Origin: Terriglobia bacterium
GTDB taxonomy: Bacteria; Acidobacteriota; Vicinamibacteria; Vicinamibacterales; CAVVIG01
Assembly (NCBI GenBank): GCA_020073005.1
Contig: JAIQFX010000032.1
Span: 1-49,101 of the forward strand
Direction of reading: 5' to 3'
Length of the DNA stretch: 49,101 nt
The notes beneath the pieces are model-generated. The model was given only the letters and a program-made list of their open reading frames with translations. It ran no database searches and was not told the origin of the DNA. The translations under genes were made by a program, and so were the position numbers. Below are positions 40,606 to 48,595 of the stretch, piece by piece; position 1 is the stretch's first letter; every line of letters starts with the position of its first letter.

Positions 40606-42421
40606 CCAGCCCGTCGAGCTGATCGACGACGGCGCAGACGGTCTCGGGCTTGCTGAGATCGACGCCGGCGCGCTGCAGGAGCGGCATCGGGTGATCGCTG
40701 CCGCCCGACTTCAGCAGCGTCAGATAGCGATCGATCGCCGTCGCGCGGTCGGCGTCCGATCCGGTCGTCAGCACATTCATCAGCTGCGCGCTCGAGGCGA
40801 AACACGTCGCGTACTGATAGACGTAGTACGGCGTGCTGTAGAAGTGCGGAATCCGCGCCCACGTCACGCGCTGCAGCTCGTCGTAGTCGAACGCGTCGCC
40901 GTGGTACGCCTTGAGCAGGCCGAAGTAGATCTCGCCGAGCGATTCGGCGGTCACGGGACGGCCCTGCTCGACGAGCCTGTGGGCCTGGAGCTCGTAGTCC
41001 GCGAACAGCACCTGCGTGTAGAACGTGCCGACGATGCCGTCGATCGCGTGCTGCAGGAGCACGATGCGCTCGCGCTCGTCGGTCGCGCGCGCCAGCATGT
41101 AATCGAGAAACAGCGCCTCGCTCAGCGTCGACGGCACTTCGGCGACGAAGATCGTGTAGGCCGAGTACACGAACGGCTGGGCCGCGTTCGACAGGAGCGT
41201 GTGCATCGAATGGCCCATCTCGTGGGCCAGCGTGCACGCGGCGTCGAGCGTGTCGTTGTGATTCAGCAGCATGTACGGATGGACGCCGTACACCGGCGCT
41301 GAATACGCGCCGCTGCGCTTGCCGGGATTCTCGAAGACGTCGATCCACTGCCCCGCCAGCACGTCACGCAGCCGCGACAGGTAGTCGCCTCCGAGCGGCG
41401 CCACCGACGAGGGCAGCGCGTCGACGACCTGTTCGTACGGATACTTGCGATCGAAATCCACGAGCGGGATCGTCGTGTCGTAGCTGTGATAACTGTCGAC
41501 GCCGAGGACGCGCTTGCGCAGGCGATGGTAGCGGCGCAGCGGCTCGGTCCCCGCCTTCGTCGTCTCGATCAGGTTCTCGACGACCGCCGTCGGAATGTTG
41601 TTGCCGTGCAGCGCCGCGTCGAGCGTCGTCGCGTAGCCGCGCGCCTGCGAATGAAACCAGTCGCGCTGCAGGACGCTGTTGTAGAGCGACGCGTACGTGT
41701 TGACGTTGGTCTCGAAGAGCCGGTGATACGCCGCGAACGCCTCGGCGCGGTCCGCCTGATGGCGGTGCGTCGCGAGGATCGCGCGGTACTGCCCGTAGGT
41801 CAGCGTCACCTCGCCGCCGGAGGGCAGCGTCAGCGTCGGATGCTTGATGTCCGCGGTCGAGAGCGCGGCGTAGGCGTCGTTCGGCGTCGACGAGAAGCGG
41901 CTCGACAGCGACATCAGGTGCTCGCCCTTGTCGTCGAGCACGTGCTCCTGCTGGCGGTAGAGATCCTCGAGCGCGAAGCGATAGACCGCCAGCTCGGCGT
42001 TGGCGGCCATCCACTGCTGCACGGTCGCGAGCGGAATCTTCAGCAGCTCGGGGTTGAACCACGCGCTGGCCTGGCTCGCCTTCGCGAACAGAATCTGCAC
42101 CTGCTGCCGCTTGGCGTTGCTCTGGTTGTCGCGCTGATCCTCGTCGTGCTTGAGCGACGCGAAATACCAGACCTTGTACGTCAGCTGGCCGATGTCGTCG
42201 GACAGCTTCATGGCGTTCAGCAGGTCGGCGGCGCCGCGCGCGAGCGTGCCCTGCAGCGCGGCATACTCGCCGATCTTCGTCTCGAGCTCCGCGTACGCCG
42301 CCTGCCACGCCGTCCAGTCCGGGAAGATGTGCGAGAGGTTCCACTTGTAGCGATCCGGGATGTCGGCCCGGTCGCGAAGACGCGGCGCGGCGGTCGCTTC
42401 GGCTGGAGCGAGGGAGTCCAT
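40568..42421 (-). CDS. pepF: Oligoendopeptidase F (M3B family)
   Basis: A 617-residue zinc peptidase. The N-terminal ALPS-type helical region (RYKWNLSHIFPDWTAW, LSSRFSSTPNDAYAAL) is followed by the catalytic domain with AHEMGHSMHTLLS near residue 398, the third zinc ligand in VAEVPSTLSEALF near 425, and PHFYSTPYYVYQYATCF near 530, a typical PepF substrate-binding segment. It degrades short peptides in the cytoplasm. ATG 42421 is preferred because TATGAT lies seven bases upstream; ATG 42433 is the alternative. The upstream neighbour is a broken pseudouridine synthase gene. Confidence 0.92.
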   Translation of the reverse strand: MDSLAPAEATAAPRLRDRADIPDRYKWNLSHIFPDWTAWQAAYAELETKIGEYAALQGTLARGAADLLNAMKLSDDIGQLTYKVWYFASLKHDEDQRDNQSNAKRQQVQILFAKASQASAWFNPELLKIPLATVQQWMAANAELAVYRFALEDLYRQQEHVLDDKGEHLMSLSSRFSSTPNDAYAALSTADIKHPTLTLPSGGEVTLTYGQYRAILATHRHQADRAEAFAAYHRLFETNVNTYASLYNSVLQRDWFHSQARGYATTLDAALHGNNIPTAVVENLIETTKAGTEPLRRYHRLRKRVLGVDSYHSYDTTIPLVDFDRKYPYEQVVDALPSSVAPLGGDYLSRLRDVLAGQWIDVFENPGKRSGAYSAPVYGVHPYMLLNHNDTLDAACTLAHEMGHSMHTLLSNAAQPFVYSAYTIFVAEVPSTLSEALFLDYMLARATDERERIVLLQHAIDGIVGTFYTQVLFADYELQAHRLVEQGRPVTAESLGEIYFGLLKAYHGDAFDYDELQRVTWARIPHFYSTPYYVYQYATCFASSAQLMNVLTTGSDADRATAIDRYLTLLKSGGSDHPMPLLQRAGVDLSKPETVCAVVDQLDGLVTRLEKEIQAMT

Positions 42422-42428
42422 TGACGAA

Positions 42429-42434
42429 ATCATA
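42429..42434 (-). promoter_or_regulatory. Candidate -10 hexamer for pepF
   Basis: TATGAT on the minus strand lies seven bases before ATG 42421 and overlaps the stop of the broken upstream gene. Confidence 0.35.
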
Positions 42435-43028
42435 CTGTAGTCGGTCGCGCGGTTGAGACTGGTGCACGCGGAAACGCTGCAACGAGTTCGCCGCGCGACA
42501 GCCCGCGCCACGCGCCCGGTTCGAGCGGGCCGAGGTCGAGGCCGCCGAGCGCGACGCGCTTGAGGCGTGTCACCTCGTGGCCGATCGCGTCGAAGAGCCG
42601 GCGCCGCGGCTCTCCACGCCGTGCCGCAGCCGCTCGACGTCGGCGTCCGTGACCCGGCCGCGGGCCGTCACGATGTACACGCGCGGCACGCCATTGTCCG
42701 GATCGGTGATCCAGTTGGCGAGCACGGTGTCCGTCGTCAGCAGCGGCAGGCCGCTCGTCGCGAGATCGAGCCGGCCGACGGCGATCAGCCCGCGTCCGGC
42801 GTCGCCGAGCACGTCGTAGATCGTCTTGCGGCCCTGCGGATCGCGTCTCGTCGTCACGACGCCGCGCGGCTTGTGCAGGAGGATCGCCCGCCACTCGACG
42901 CGCGGCTGCGGTTCGTCGTCCATGGCGATGCGCGCGCGAGAGCAAGCCACGCTTGGAGAGCGCACGATTGAGAGCGGCCGAGCGGACGATCGCTCGCCTG
43001 AAAGCCTCGCGCTACGATTCTTGCGCAC
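42430..43028 (-). pseudogene. Broken RsuA/RluB-type pseudouridine synthase
   Basis: Two pieces of one gene lie in different frames. From about 42930 down to 42600 the frame reads LLHKPRGVVTTRRDPQGRKT, then AVGRLDLATSGLPLLT with the catalytic Asp, then VTDADVERLRHGVES, and stops at 42570. The frame ending at 42430 reads RRLFDAIGHEVTRLKRVALG and LEPGAWRGL, the C-terminal part of the family. About 40 residues that normally lie between HGVE and RRLF (including the EG-NR-VRR stretch) are missing, so this is an internal deletion plus frameshift near 42600-42612. The N-terminal S4 RNA-binding domain is also absent, and a dispersed 24-base repeat sits there at 42992-43015. A functional product is unlikely unless the sequence has an assembly error. 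Confidence 0.75.
42992..43015. repeat. Dispersed 24-base REP-like repeat, copy A
   Basis: A GCTCGCCTGAAAG-core sequence ending in CGCGCTAC. It matches 47284-47307 at 23 of 24 positions, and its core resembles the second hairpin at 45227-45250. Confidence 0.8.
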
Positions 43029-43030
43029 GG

Positions 43031-43061
43031 CTCACGACTATCGACTCACGACCAACGACTA
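43031..43061. repeat. Heptamer tandem array, CTCACGA/CCAACGA
   Basis: Four units (CTCACGA, CTATCGA, CTCACGA, CCAACGA) and a following CTA, which is the complement of the TAG stop of the beta-lactamase/M20 gene (43059-43061). Confidence 0.75.
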
Positions 43062-45293
43062 CTTCTTCCCGGCCACATCCACGAGCGTCTTGTAGATCAT
43101 CTCCGTTCCCTGCCGCAGCGACTCGACGCTCACGCGCTCGTCGTTGCCGTGCATGCGCGTCAGCTCGTCGGCGGTGATCGGGTACGGGTAGATGCCGTAG
43201 ACGGGAATCCCCTTCGAGCGCCACGCGCCGGCGTCCGTTCCGGCCTGGAACAGATACGGCGTCACTTCCGCGCCGGGGAACGTCGCGCGCGCTTCACGCA
43301 CGAGCGCGCGGAACAGGTCGGTGTCCTCGGACGACGCCGGGTTCGCGGCAAAGCCGGGTCCGAGCTTGACCTCGACGTTCGGATCGGCCACGACGCGCTG
43401 CACCTGCTCGGCGAGCCGGTTGAGATCCGTGCCGGGAATCGTCCGCACGTTGATCGTCGCCTCCGCGGAGCCGGGAATGACGTTCGACCGGAACCCGGCG
43501 TTCATCAGCACAGGCGCGAGCGTGTTGCGGATCAGCGCGTGCAGCAGCGGATCCTTGCTGATCTCCTTGTCGGCGCGCGCGAGCGCCATGGGATCGGTGC
43601 TGGTCGCGATCGTCTGGTAGTGCTGGGACATCGGCGGCGCGCTCGTCTTCGCCAGCGTGAGGAAGAACTGCTTCGTCGCCGGCGTGAGCTCGATCTGGGG
43701 GTCGAAGTCGGCGAGCCGCGCCATGGCCTTCGTCAGCGCGAAGATCGCGTTGTCGGGCCGCGGCATCGATGAATGCGTCGACGTCCCGCGCGCGGTCAGC
43801 ACGAGGCTCGTGCCGCCTTTGTCGGTCGTCGAGATGCTGACGTACTTCACCTTGCCGGCATCGTCCGTGATGATCCAGCCGCCCTCGTTCAGCGAGAACT
43901 CGCAGTCCATCTTCGCCCAGTGCGTCCGCGCCAGCCACGACGTGTTGTACTGCGCGCCTTCCTCGTCGGCTTCCGAGAGAAAGATCACGTCGCGCGCGAG
44001 CGGGACTTTGTTCTCCGCGAGCATCATCACGGCGCGCGCGAAGACGGCGATGCCGCCCTTGAAGTCAATCGCGCCGCGCCCGTAGACGTGGCCGTCTCTG
44101 ATGAGCCCGGCAAACGGATCGACGGACCACTTCTCGCGCTCGACGCCGACCGTGTCCGCGTGCGACGCGATGAGCACCGGCTTCTTGCTGCCGTCGCCCT
44201 TGAGGCGCGCGATCAGATGCGACTTCCCCGCCTCGGGCGTCGGCACGATCTCGATCTCGAAGCCGAGCGGCCGCAGCTTCGACGCCAGCAGCTCGTCGAT
44301 CTGATTCTCGTGGCCGGGCGGGTTGCTGTTGTTGATGCGAATCAGCTCGCTCAGGAGCTGCGCCGTCGGATTCGTCGCGGTGGACGCCTGACTGGCGTCG
44401 TACAACACGCGCGTGATGCCGGCCGTCAACGCCGATCCCTGCTTTGGATCCTGCAGCCCGCGTACCAGGACGACGAGCGTGAACGGACGCTCGGCGTACA
44501 CGATCGCCGCGTCGTGCTGGATCTTCGTGATCTCGCCGGTCTTGTGCGCGACTGACATTCCCGGCGGCAATCCAGCCGGAATGCGCTCGTTGAATTTCTG
44601 GCGCTTGAGGATGGCGAGCATCTCGTCGCTCGCCGCGCGGTCGACCGCCTGTCCCCGCGCGATCTTCTCCATCAGCGTCGCGAGCGCGCGCGCGGTCGTC
44701 GTGTTGTTGAGGCCCTTCTGAAACGCCTTGTCGTCCTCGACGCCGCGCAGGACGTGCATGCCGTTCGCGCCGAGCGTGTCGGTCGTGCGCTGAATGGTCT
44801 TCGCGCCCAGGCGCTCGATGAGGAGGTTCGTCGCGAAGTTGCTGCTCACCGTGATCATCGCCTCGGCGAGATCGCGATACGACATCGTCGTCCCGACGCG
44901 CTTGTAGACGCCGGCGTCCGAATCGTCGCCGACGCTCAGCGCGAACGGGCTCCCGTCGACGATGCTGTGGAACTGGTTGACGACCGGGATCTGATCGTCG
45001 AGCTTCAGCGTGCCGGCGCTCGCCTGGCGGAACAGTTCGATGAGCACGGGCACCTTCATCGTGCTCGCCGCGTGATACTCGACGTCGGGCTGAATCAGCA
45101 GCTCGTCCTTGCCGTCGAGCGTGCGAAAGGCGACGGCCACGTCGGCGCCGCTCTTCGTGATCAAAGCCTCGACTGTCGCGCGGGCCGCCCCGAGCTGCAG
45201 CGCGGCCCTTTCAGGGCCGCGATCGGGCGGGCCTGAAAGGCCCGCTCTACTTGCGGACAGCGTGAGCACGACAATCGCCGCGAGTCGCTTCAT
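43059..45293 (-). CDS. Fusion of a class A beta-lactamase-like serine hydrolase and an M20 metallopeptidase
   Basis: A 744-residue exported protein with two catalytic domains. Residues about 40-300 are a class A beta-lactamase fold: STMK (the SxxK serine and lysine) near 77, SSN in place of SDN near 150, a GVEDDKAFQKGLNN stretch holding an omega-loop Glu candidate, and HKTGE near 251. Residues about 315-744 are an M20 peptidase with metal ligands in ASHADTVG near 376, GRGAIDFKGG near 402, SEADEEG near 432 and a C-terminal MHGNDERVS. Both sites look intact. ATG 45293 gives a signal peptide (MKRLAAIVVLTLSA) and has TAGAAT eight bases upstream. Codons just after it are made of the twin-hairpin repeat. 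A role in peptidoglycan-peptide or beta-lactam turnover is inference. Confidence 0.85.
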   Translation of the reverse strand: MKRLAAIVVLTLSASRAGLSGPPDRGPERAALQLGAARATVEALITKSGADVAVAFRTLDGKDELLIQPDVEYHAASTMKVPVLIELFRQASAGTLKLDDQIPVVNQFHSIVDGSPFALSVGDDSDAGVYKRVGTTMSYRDLAEAMITVSSNFATNLLIERLGAKTIQRTTDTLGANGMHVLRGVEDDKAFQKGLNNTTTARALATLMEKIARGQAVDRAASDEMLAILKRQKFNERIPAGLPPGMSVAHKTGEITKIQHDAAIVYAERPFTLVVLVRGLQDPKQGSALTAGITRVLYDASQASTATNPTAQLLSELIRINNSNPPGHENQIDELLASKLRPLGFEIEIVPTPEAGKSHLIARLKGDGSKKPVLIASHADTVGVEREKWSVDPFAGLIRDGHVYGRGAIDFKGGIAVFARAVMMLAENKVPLARDVIFLSEADEEGAQYNTSWLARTHWAKMDCEFSLNEGGWIITDDAGKVKYVSISTTDKGGTSLVLTARGTSTHSSMPRPDNAIFALTKAMARLADFDPQIELTPATKQFFLTLAKTSAPPMSQHYQTIATSTDPMALARADKEISKDPLLHALIRNTLAPVLMNAGFRSNVIPGSAEATINVRTIPGTDLNRLAEQVQRVVADPNVEVKLGPGFAANPASSEDTDLFRALVREARATFPGAEVTPYLFQAGTDAGAWRSKGIPVYGIYPYPITADELTRMHGNDERVSVESLRQGTEMIYKTLVDVAGKK
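45202..45250. repeat. Twin-hairpin REP-like repeat inside the beta-lactamase/M20 gene
   Basis: Two adjacent perfect 8-bp hairpins: 45202-45220 (GCGGCCCT, TTC loop, AGGGCCGC) and 45227-45245 (GCGGGCCT, GAA loop, AGGCCCGC), followed by TCTAC. It is translated as RAGLSGPPDRGPERAA just behind the signal peptide. It is related to 42992-43015, 47284-47307 and the hairpin at 17223-17243. Confidence 0.85.
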
Positions 45294-45301
45294 GAGGGCG
45301 G

Positions 45302-45307
45302 ATTCTA
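45302..45307 (-). promoter_or_regulatory. Candidate -10 hexamer for the beta-lactamase/M20 gene
   Basis: TAGAAT on the minus strand lies eight bases before ATG 45293 in the 49-base divergent gap, and supports that start. Confidence 0.35.
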
Positions 45308-45342
45308 GCGCGGACACCCTGAATCCGTGTCATCGTATATGG

Positions 45343-46134
45343 ATGCGATTCGGCGCTTTCGGTCTGCTCGCCCTCGTCGCGCTGACGACGTCCGGCTGCT
45401 TCCACATGACGACGACGCTCACCGTGCGCGGCGACGGCAGCGGGATGATCGAACACCAGATGCTCGTCACCAACGCCGGCATCGCGCAGCTGAAACAGTT
45501 CGGCGCGCTCGCCGGCGGCCGCGGACAGAACGTCGATCCGATTTCCGAAGCGCAGGCGCGCGCGCTGGCCGCGAGCATCGGGCCCGGCGTCACCTACGTC
45601 AGCTCGACGCCGACCTCCTCGCCGATGGGACAGGGCCGCGATGCGACGTACGCGTTCACCGACGTGAGCCAGCTGCGCATTTCGCCGCGGCCCGCGGTGC
45701 CGGCCGGCCTGCCCGCGTCGCGCGCGCCCGGCCTCACCGACGATGCGCCCATCACGTTTTCGATGACGCACGAAGCGAACGGCAACGCCGTGCTGCACAT
45801 CCACGTGCCCGAGCCGGACTTCCTCGGCACGCTGGCGTCGCCGGCGGCGGCGAATCAGATCGCGATGGTGAAGATGCTGCTGGGCGGCGCGCGCGTCTCG
45901 CTGATGACCGAGCCCGCGGGCACGCTGGTCCACGCGACCAGCCCCTACGTCGACGGATCGCGCGTGACGCTTCTCGACGTCGATCTCGATCAGATCCTGA
46001 AAGACGAAGCGTCGGTCGCGAAACTGCAGGCCGCGACGACGCAGGAAGAGGCGCAGGCCGTGCTCGAGCATCTGGCCGGCCTCAAGATCGATCTCACCCG
46101 CGAGATTACGATCGAGTTCACGCCGGCGAAATGA
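45343..46134 (+). CDS. Putative lipoprotein of unknown function
   Basis: A 263-residue protein with a type II signal peptide: MRFGAFGLLALVALTTSGC, with the lipobox Cys at residue 19. The mature part starts FHMTTTLTVRGDGSGMIEHQM, which resembles the LppM-like 'threshold' beta-domain seen in bacterial lipoproteins annotated as DUF3153-type. No catalytic motif is seen. It should be anchored in the periplasmic face of a membrane. Its stop overlaps the start of the MFS gene by four bases (ATGA), so the two are co-translated. It is divergent from the beta-lactamase/M20 gene with 49 bases between. Confidence 0.72.
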   Translation: MRFGAFGLLALVALTTSGCFHMTTTLTVRGDGSGMIEHQMLVTNAGIAQLKQFGALAGGRGQNVDPISEAQARALAASIGPGVTYVSSTPTSSPMGQGRDATYAFTDVSQLRISPRPAVPAGLPASRAPGLTDDAPITFSMTHEANGNAVLHIHVPEPDFLGTLASPAAANQIAMVKMLLGGARVSLMTEPAGTLVHATSPYVDGSRVTLLDVDLDQILKDEASVAKLQAATTQEEAQAVLEHLAGLKIDLTREITIEFTPAK

Positions 46135-47321
46135 CGGCGGCGCGGAGCCGGCTCTTCTCGCCGCACTTCTTCGTGATGTGCGGCTTCACCTTCACGGTCT
46201 TCCTGTCGGCGTTCCAGCTGCTGCCGACGGCGCCGTTCCGGATTCTCGATCTGGGCGGCAGCACGTCGGCGTCCGGCCTGTTCCTCGGCTTCCTGACGTA
46301 CGCGTCCGCGGGATCCGCGCCGTTCACGGGCGCGATCGCCGATCGCATCGGGCGCCGCCGGACGCTCCTGATCGCGAGCGGCGTCATCTTGCTGTGCGCG
46401 ATCGGCTACGCGATCACCACGAGCGTCGCCGTGATGCTCGCGCTCGTCCTCGTGCACGGCGTGTTCTGGTCCGGACTGCTGTCGGCGTCGGCGGCGCATC
46501 TGACGAGCCTGGTGCCCGAGGATCGCCGCGCCGAAGGCATCGGGTACTGGGGCCTGTCGAGCGTCGCCGCGATCGCCGTCGCGCCGCCAATCGCGTTCTG
46601 GATCATGGGCCACGGCGGCTGGCGGTGGATCTGCATCTCGTGCGGCTGCCTCACCGTCGTGATGGGCGCGATCGCGTGGACGCTGCGCGAAGCCGCGCAG
46701 GCCGCACCTCCGCACCCCGCGCCTCAGCACCCCGCACCTCGCACCTTTACGATCGAGTGGCGCGTCCTCATCGTCTCGATCACGCTCTTTCTCTACACGT
46801 TCGGCTACGGCGCCGTGACGAGCTTCAGCGCCATGTACGCCGACGCGATCGGCGTAACGCCCAAGAGCCTGTACCTGACGCTCCTCGCGATCGTGATTCT
46901 GATGACGCGGCCGCTGGCTGGCGCGCTGGCGGATCGGCGCGGGCACCGGCGCGTGCTCGTGCCGTGTCTGGCGATGATCGCGGTCGGACTCGCGCTGCTG
47001 CCCCTCGCGGCGTCCCGCACGCTGCTCGCCGCGTCGGCGGCCGTGTTCGGCGCGGGCTTCGGCACCGCCTATCCGGTGTTCGTCGCGTACATGATGCGCG
47101 ACGTCAGCGCCGCGCGGCGCGGCGCCGCGTTCGGCGCGATCCTCGCGGCGTTCGATACGGGCATCGGCACCGGATCGACGATGGTCGGCTGGCTGATTGA
47201 ACGGTTCGGATTTCCGGCGGCGTTCGGCGTGGCGGCGGCGTTGTCGGCGCTCTCGCTGCCGTATTTTCTGATCGCCGATCGTCGCTCGCCTGAAAGGCTC
47301 GCGCTACAATCGCCCGACTGA
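46131..47321 (+). CDS. MFS transporter
   Basis: A 396-residue major-facilitator protein with 12 predicted spans. The loop 2-3 motif is ADRIGRRRTLL near residue 72 and its second-half counterpart is ADRRGHRRVLV near 267. The central cytoplasmic loop (about residues 191-206) is translated from a 7-base repeat and reads PPHPAPQHPAPRT, an insertion place that should be tolerated. The C-terminal RSPERLALQ is encoded by a dispersed REP-like repeat. The substrate is unknown. It overlaps the lipoprotein gene by four bases. Confidence 0.85.
   Translation: MTAARSRLFSPHFFVMCGFTFTVFLSAFQLLPTAPFRILDLGGSTSASGLFLGFLTYASAGSAPFTGAIADRIGRRRTLLIASGVILLCAIGYAITTSVAVMLALVLVHGVFWSGLLSASAAHLTSLVPEDRRAEGIGYWGLSSVAAIAVAPPIAFWIMGHGGWRWICISCGCLTVVMGAIAWTLREAAQAAPPHPAPQHPAPRTFTIEWRVLIVSITLFLYTFGYGAVTSFSAMYADAIGVTPKSLYLTLLAIVILMTRPLAGALADRRGHRRVLVPCLAMIAVGLALLPLAASRTLLAASAAVFGAGFGTAYPVFVAYMMRDVSAARRGAAFGAILAAFDTGIGTGSTMVGWLIERFGFPAAFGVAAALSALSLPYFLIADRRSPERLALQSPD
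46703..46746. repeat. Heptamer tandem repeat inside the MFS gene (central loop)
   Basis: Six 7-base units related to CCGCACC (GCACCTC, CGCACCC, CGCGCCT, CAGCACC, CCGCACC, TCGCACC). The 42 bases are a multiple of three, so the reading frame is kept and the repeat lies in the loop between the two halves of the transporter. Confidence 0.75.
47284..47307. repeat. Dispersed 24-base REP-like repeat, copy B
   Basis: It matches 42992-43015 at 23 of 24 positions, in the same orientation. It forms the last codons of the MFS gene (SPERLALQ). Confidence 0.8.
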
Positions 47322-47328
47322 CCCGCCC

Positions 47329-48579
47329 CTACGCCTTCTCTGTCTTTCTGTAGCTGCGGAGCCTTGGTGTCGCGACGGCGACCCACGCCGTCGCAAGAAG
47401 ACACCCGACGCCGCCGCTGATCACGGAGAACGGCGCGCCGAGCCAGTTCGCCACGGTGCCGGCTTCGAGCTCGCCGAGCTGCGGGCCGCCCATGAAGAAG
47501 ACCATGTTGACGCCGGTCATGCGGCCCCGCAGGCGATCGGGCGTCTCGAGCTGGCGGATGACGTTGCGAATGATCGTGCTGACGGTGTCGGTCGCGCCCG
47601 TCATCGCCAGGCACGCGAACGTCAGCCAGAAGGATCGCGACAGACCGAAAATCACGGTCGCCACGCCGTAGCCGCACACGGCCCACAGCAGCACGCGGCC
47701 GCGCGGCTCGATGCGCTCGGCGAGCGGCACCATCGCGGCGCTCGACACCATCGCGCCGGCCGCCGGCGCGGCGTACAGCCACCCGTAGCCCTGCGCGCCC
47801 ACGCCGAGAATGTCCTGCGCGAAGATCGGGAGCAGCGCGGTGGCCGACGAGAAGAACGTCGCGAAGAAGTCCAGGAGCATCGTCGATCGGATCAGCGGCG
47901 AGCGGAAGACGAAGCGCAGGCCTTCGAGCGCGGCGTGCAGCGAGACGTTGTCCTTCGCTCCGGCTTCCGAGGGCGGACGGGCGGGCACATCGCGCATCAT
48001 CAGCAGCGCGACGATCACGAACGAGAACGAGATCGCGTTCAGCACGTACACCCAGCCGACGCCGCCCGCCGCGATGCAGATGCCGCCGAGCGACGGCCCG
48101 AGCACGGACGAGGTTTGGAACATGATCGACTGCAGGCTGATCGCGTTCGGCAGGTGCTCGCGCGGCACGAGCGTCGGCATGAGCGACTGCCGCGCCGGCA
48201 GATCGAACGCGCCGACGGCGGCGCCGACGCCGGACAGCGCGTAGATCGGCCACACGTGCGTCGAGCCCGTGAACGCGATCACCGCCAGACCGATGGCGAC
48301 GAGCGTCGCCGCGATCTGCGTGCCGAACATCACCTTCCGCCGATCCCACGCGTCGGCGACGACGCCGCTCAGCAGCGAAAAAAAGACGACGGGCACGAAC
48401 CGCGAGGCGCCGACCATGCCGAGCGCCAGCCCTTTGCGGTCGGGCGGAACGAGCAGCGAGACGTGCCACAGCAGCGCCGCGTTCTGCATCATCGATCCCG
48501 TGAAGGACACGAAGAGCCCGATCCACAGCAGACGATAGTTACGGTGCTGCAGCGCGACGAAGGACTGGAGGGAGAGCAT
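47329..48579 (-). CDS. MFS transporter, EntS/MFS_3-like
   Basis: A 416-residue major-facilitator protein with 12 spans. An N-terminal FRNYRLLW-like segment (LQHRNYRLLWIGLFVSFTGSMMQ) and GVVADAWDRRKVM in loop 2-3 near residue 75 are typical of the MFS_3 (EntS-type) exporters. DLPARQSLMPTLVPREHLPNA around 125 and GRVLLWAVCGYGV in the second half support the family. It would export a small molecule such as a siderophore or drug; the substrate is unknown. It is convergent with the other MFS gene, leaving seven bases between the stops. Confidence 0.85.
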   Translation of the reverse strand: MLSLQSFVALQHRNYRLLWIGLFVSFTGSMMQNAALLWHVSLLVPPDRKGLALGMVGASRFVPVVFFSLLSGVVADAWDRRKVMFGTQIAATLVAIGLAVIAFTGSTHVWPIYALSGVGAAVGAFDLPARQSLMPTLVPREHLPNAISLQSIMFQTSSVLGPSLGGICIAAGGVGWVYVLNAISFSFVIVALLMMRDVPARPPSEAGAKDNVSLHAALEGLRFVFRSPLIRSTMLLDFFATFFSSATALLPIFAQDILGVGAQGYGWLYAAPAAGAMVSSAAMVPLAERIEPRGRVLLWAVCGYGVATVIFGLSRSFWLTFACLAMTGATDTVSTIIRNVIRQLETPDRLRGRMTGVNMVFFMGGPQLGELEAGTVANWLGAPFSVISGGVGCLLATAWVAVATPRLRSYRKTEKA

Positions 48580-48595
48580 CGGTCAGCGGCCGCCG

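Noticed and set aside
43059-45293. Acquired antibiotic-resistance gene
   Set aside because: It shows class A motifs, but it is fused to a peptidase, has SSN for SDN, and sits among core-type genes without mobile elements. Resistance cannot be claimed from sequence.
46131-48579. The two adjacent MFS genes as a duplicated pair
   Set aside because: They are convergent and belong to different MFS subgroups with different loop motifs, so recent duplication is not supported.
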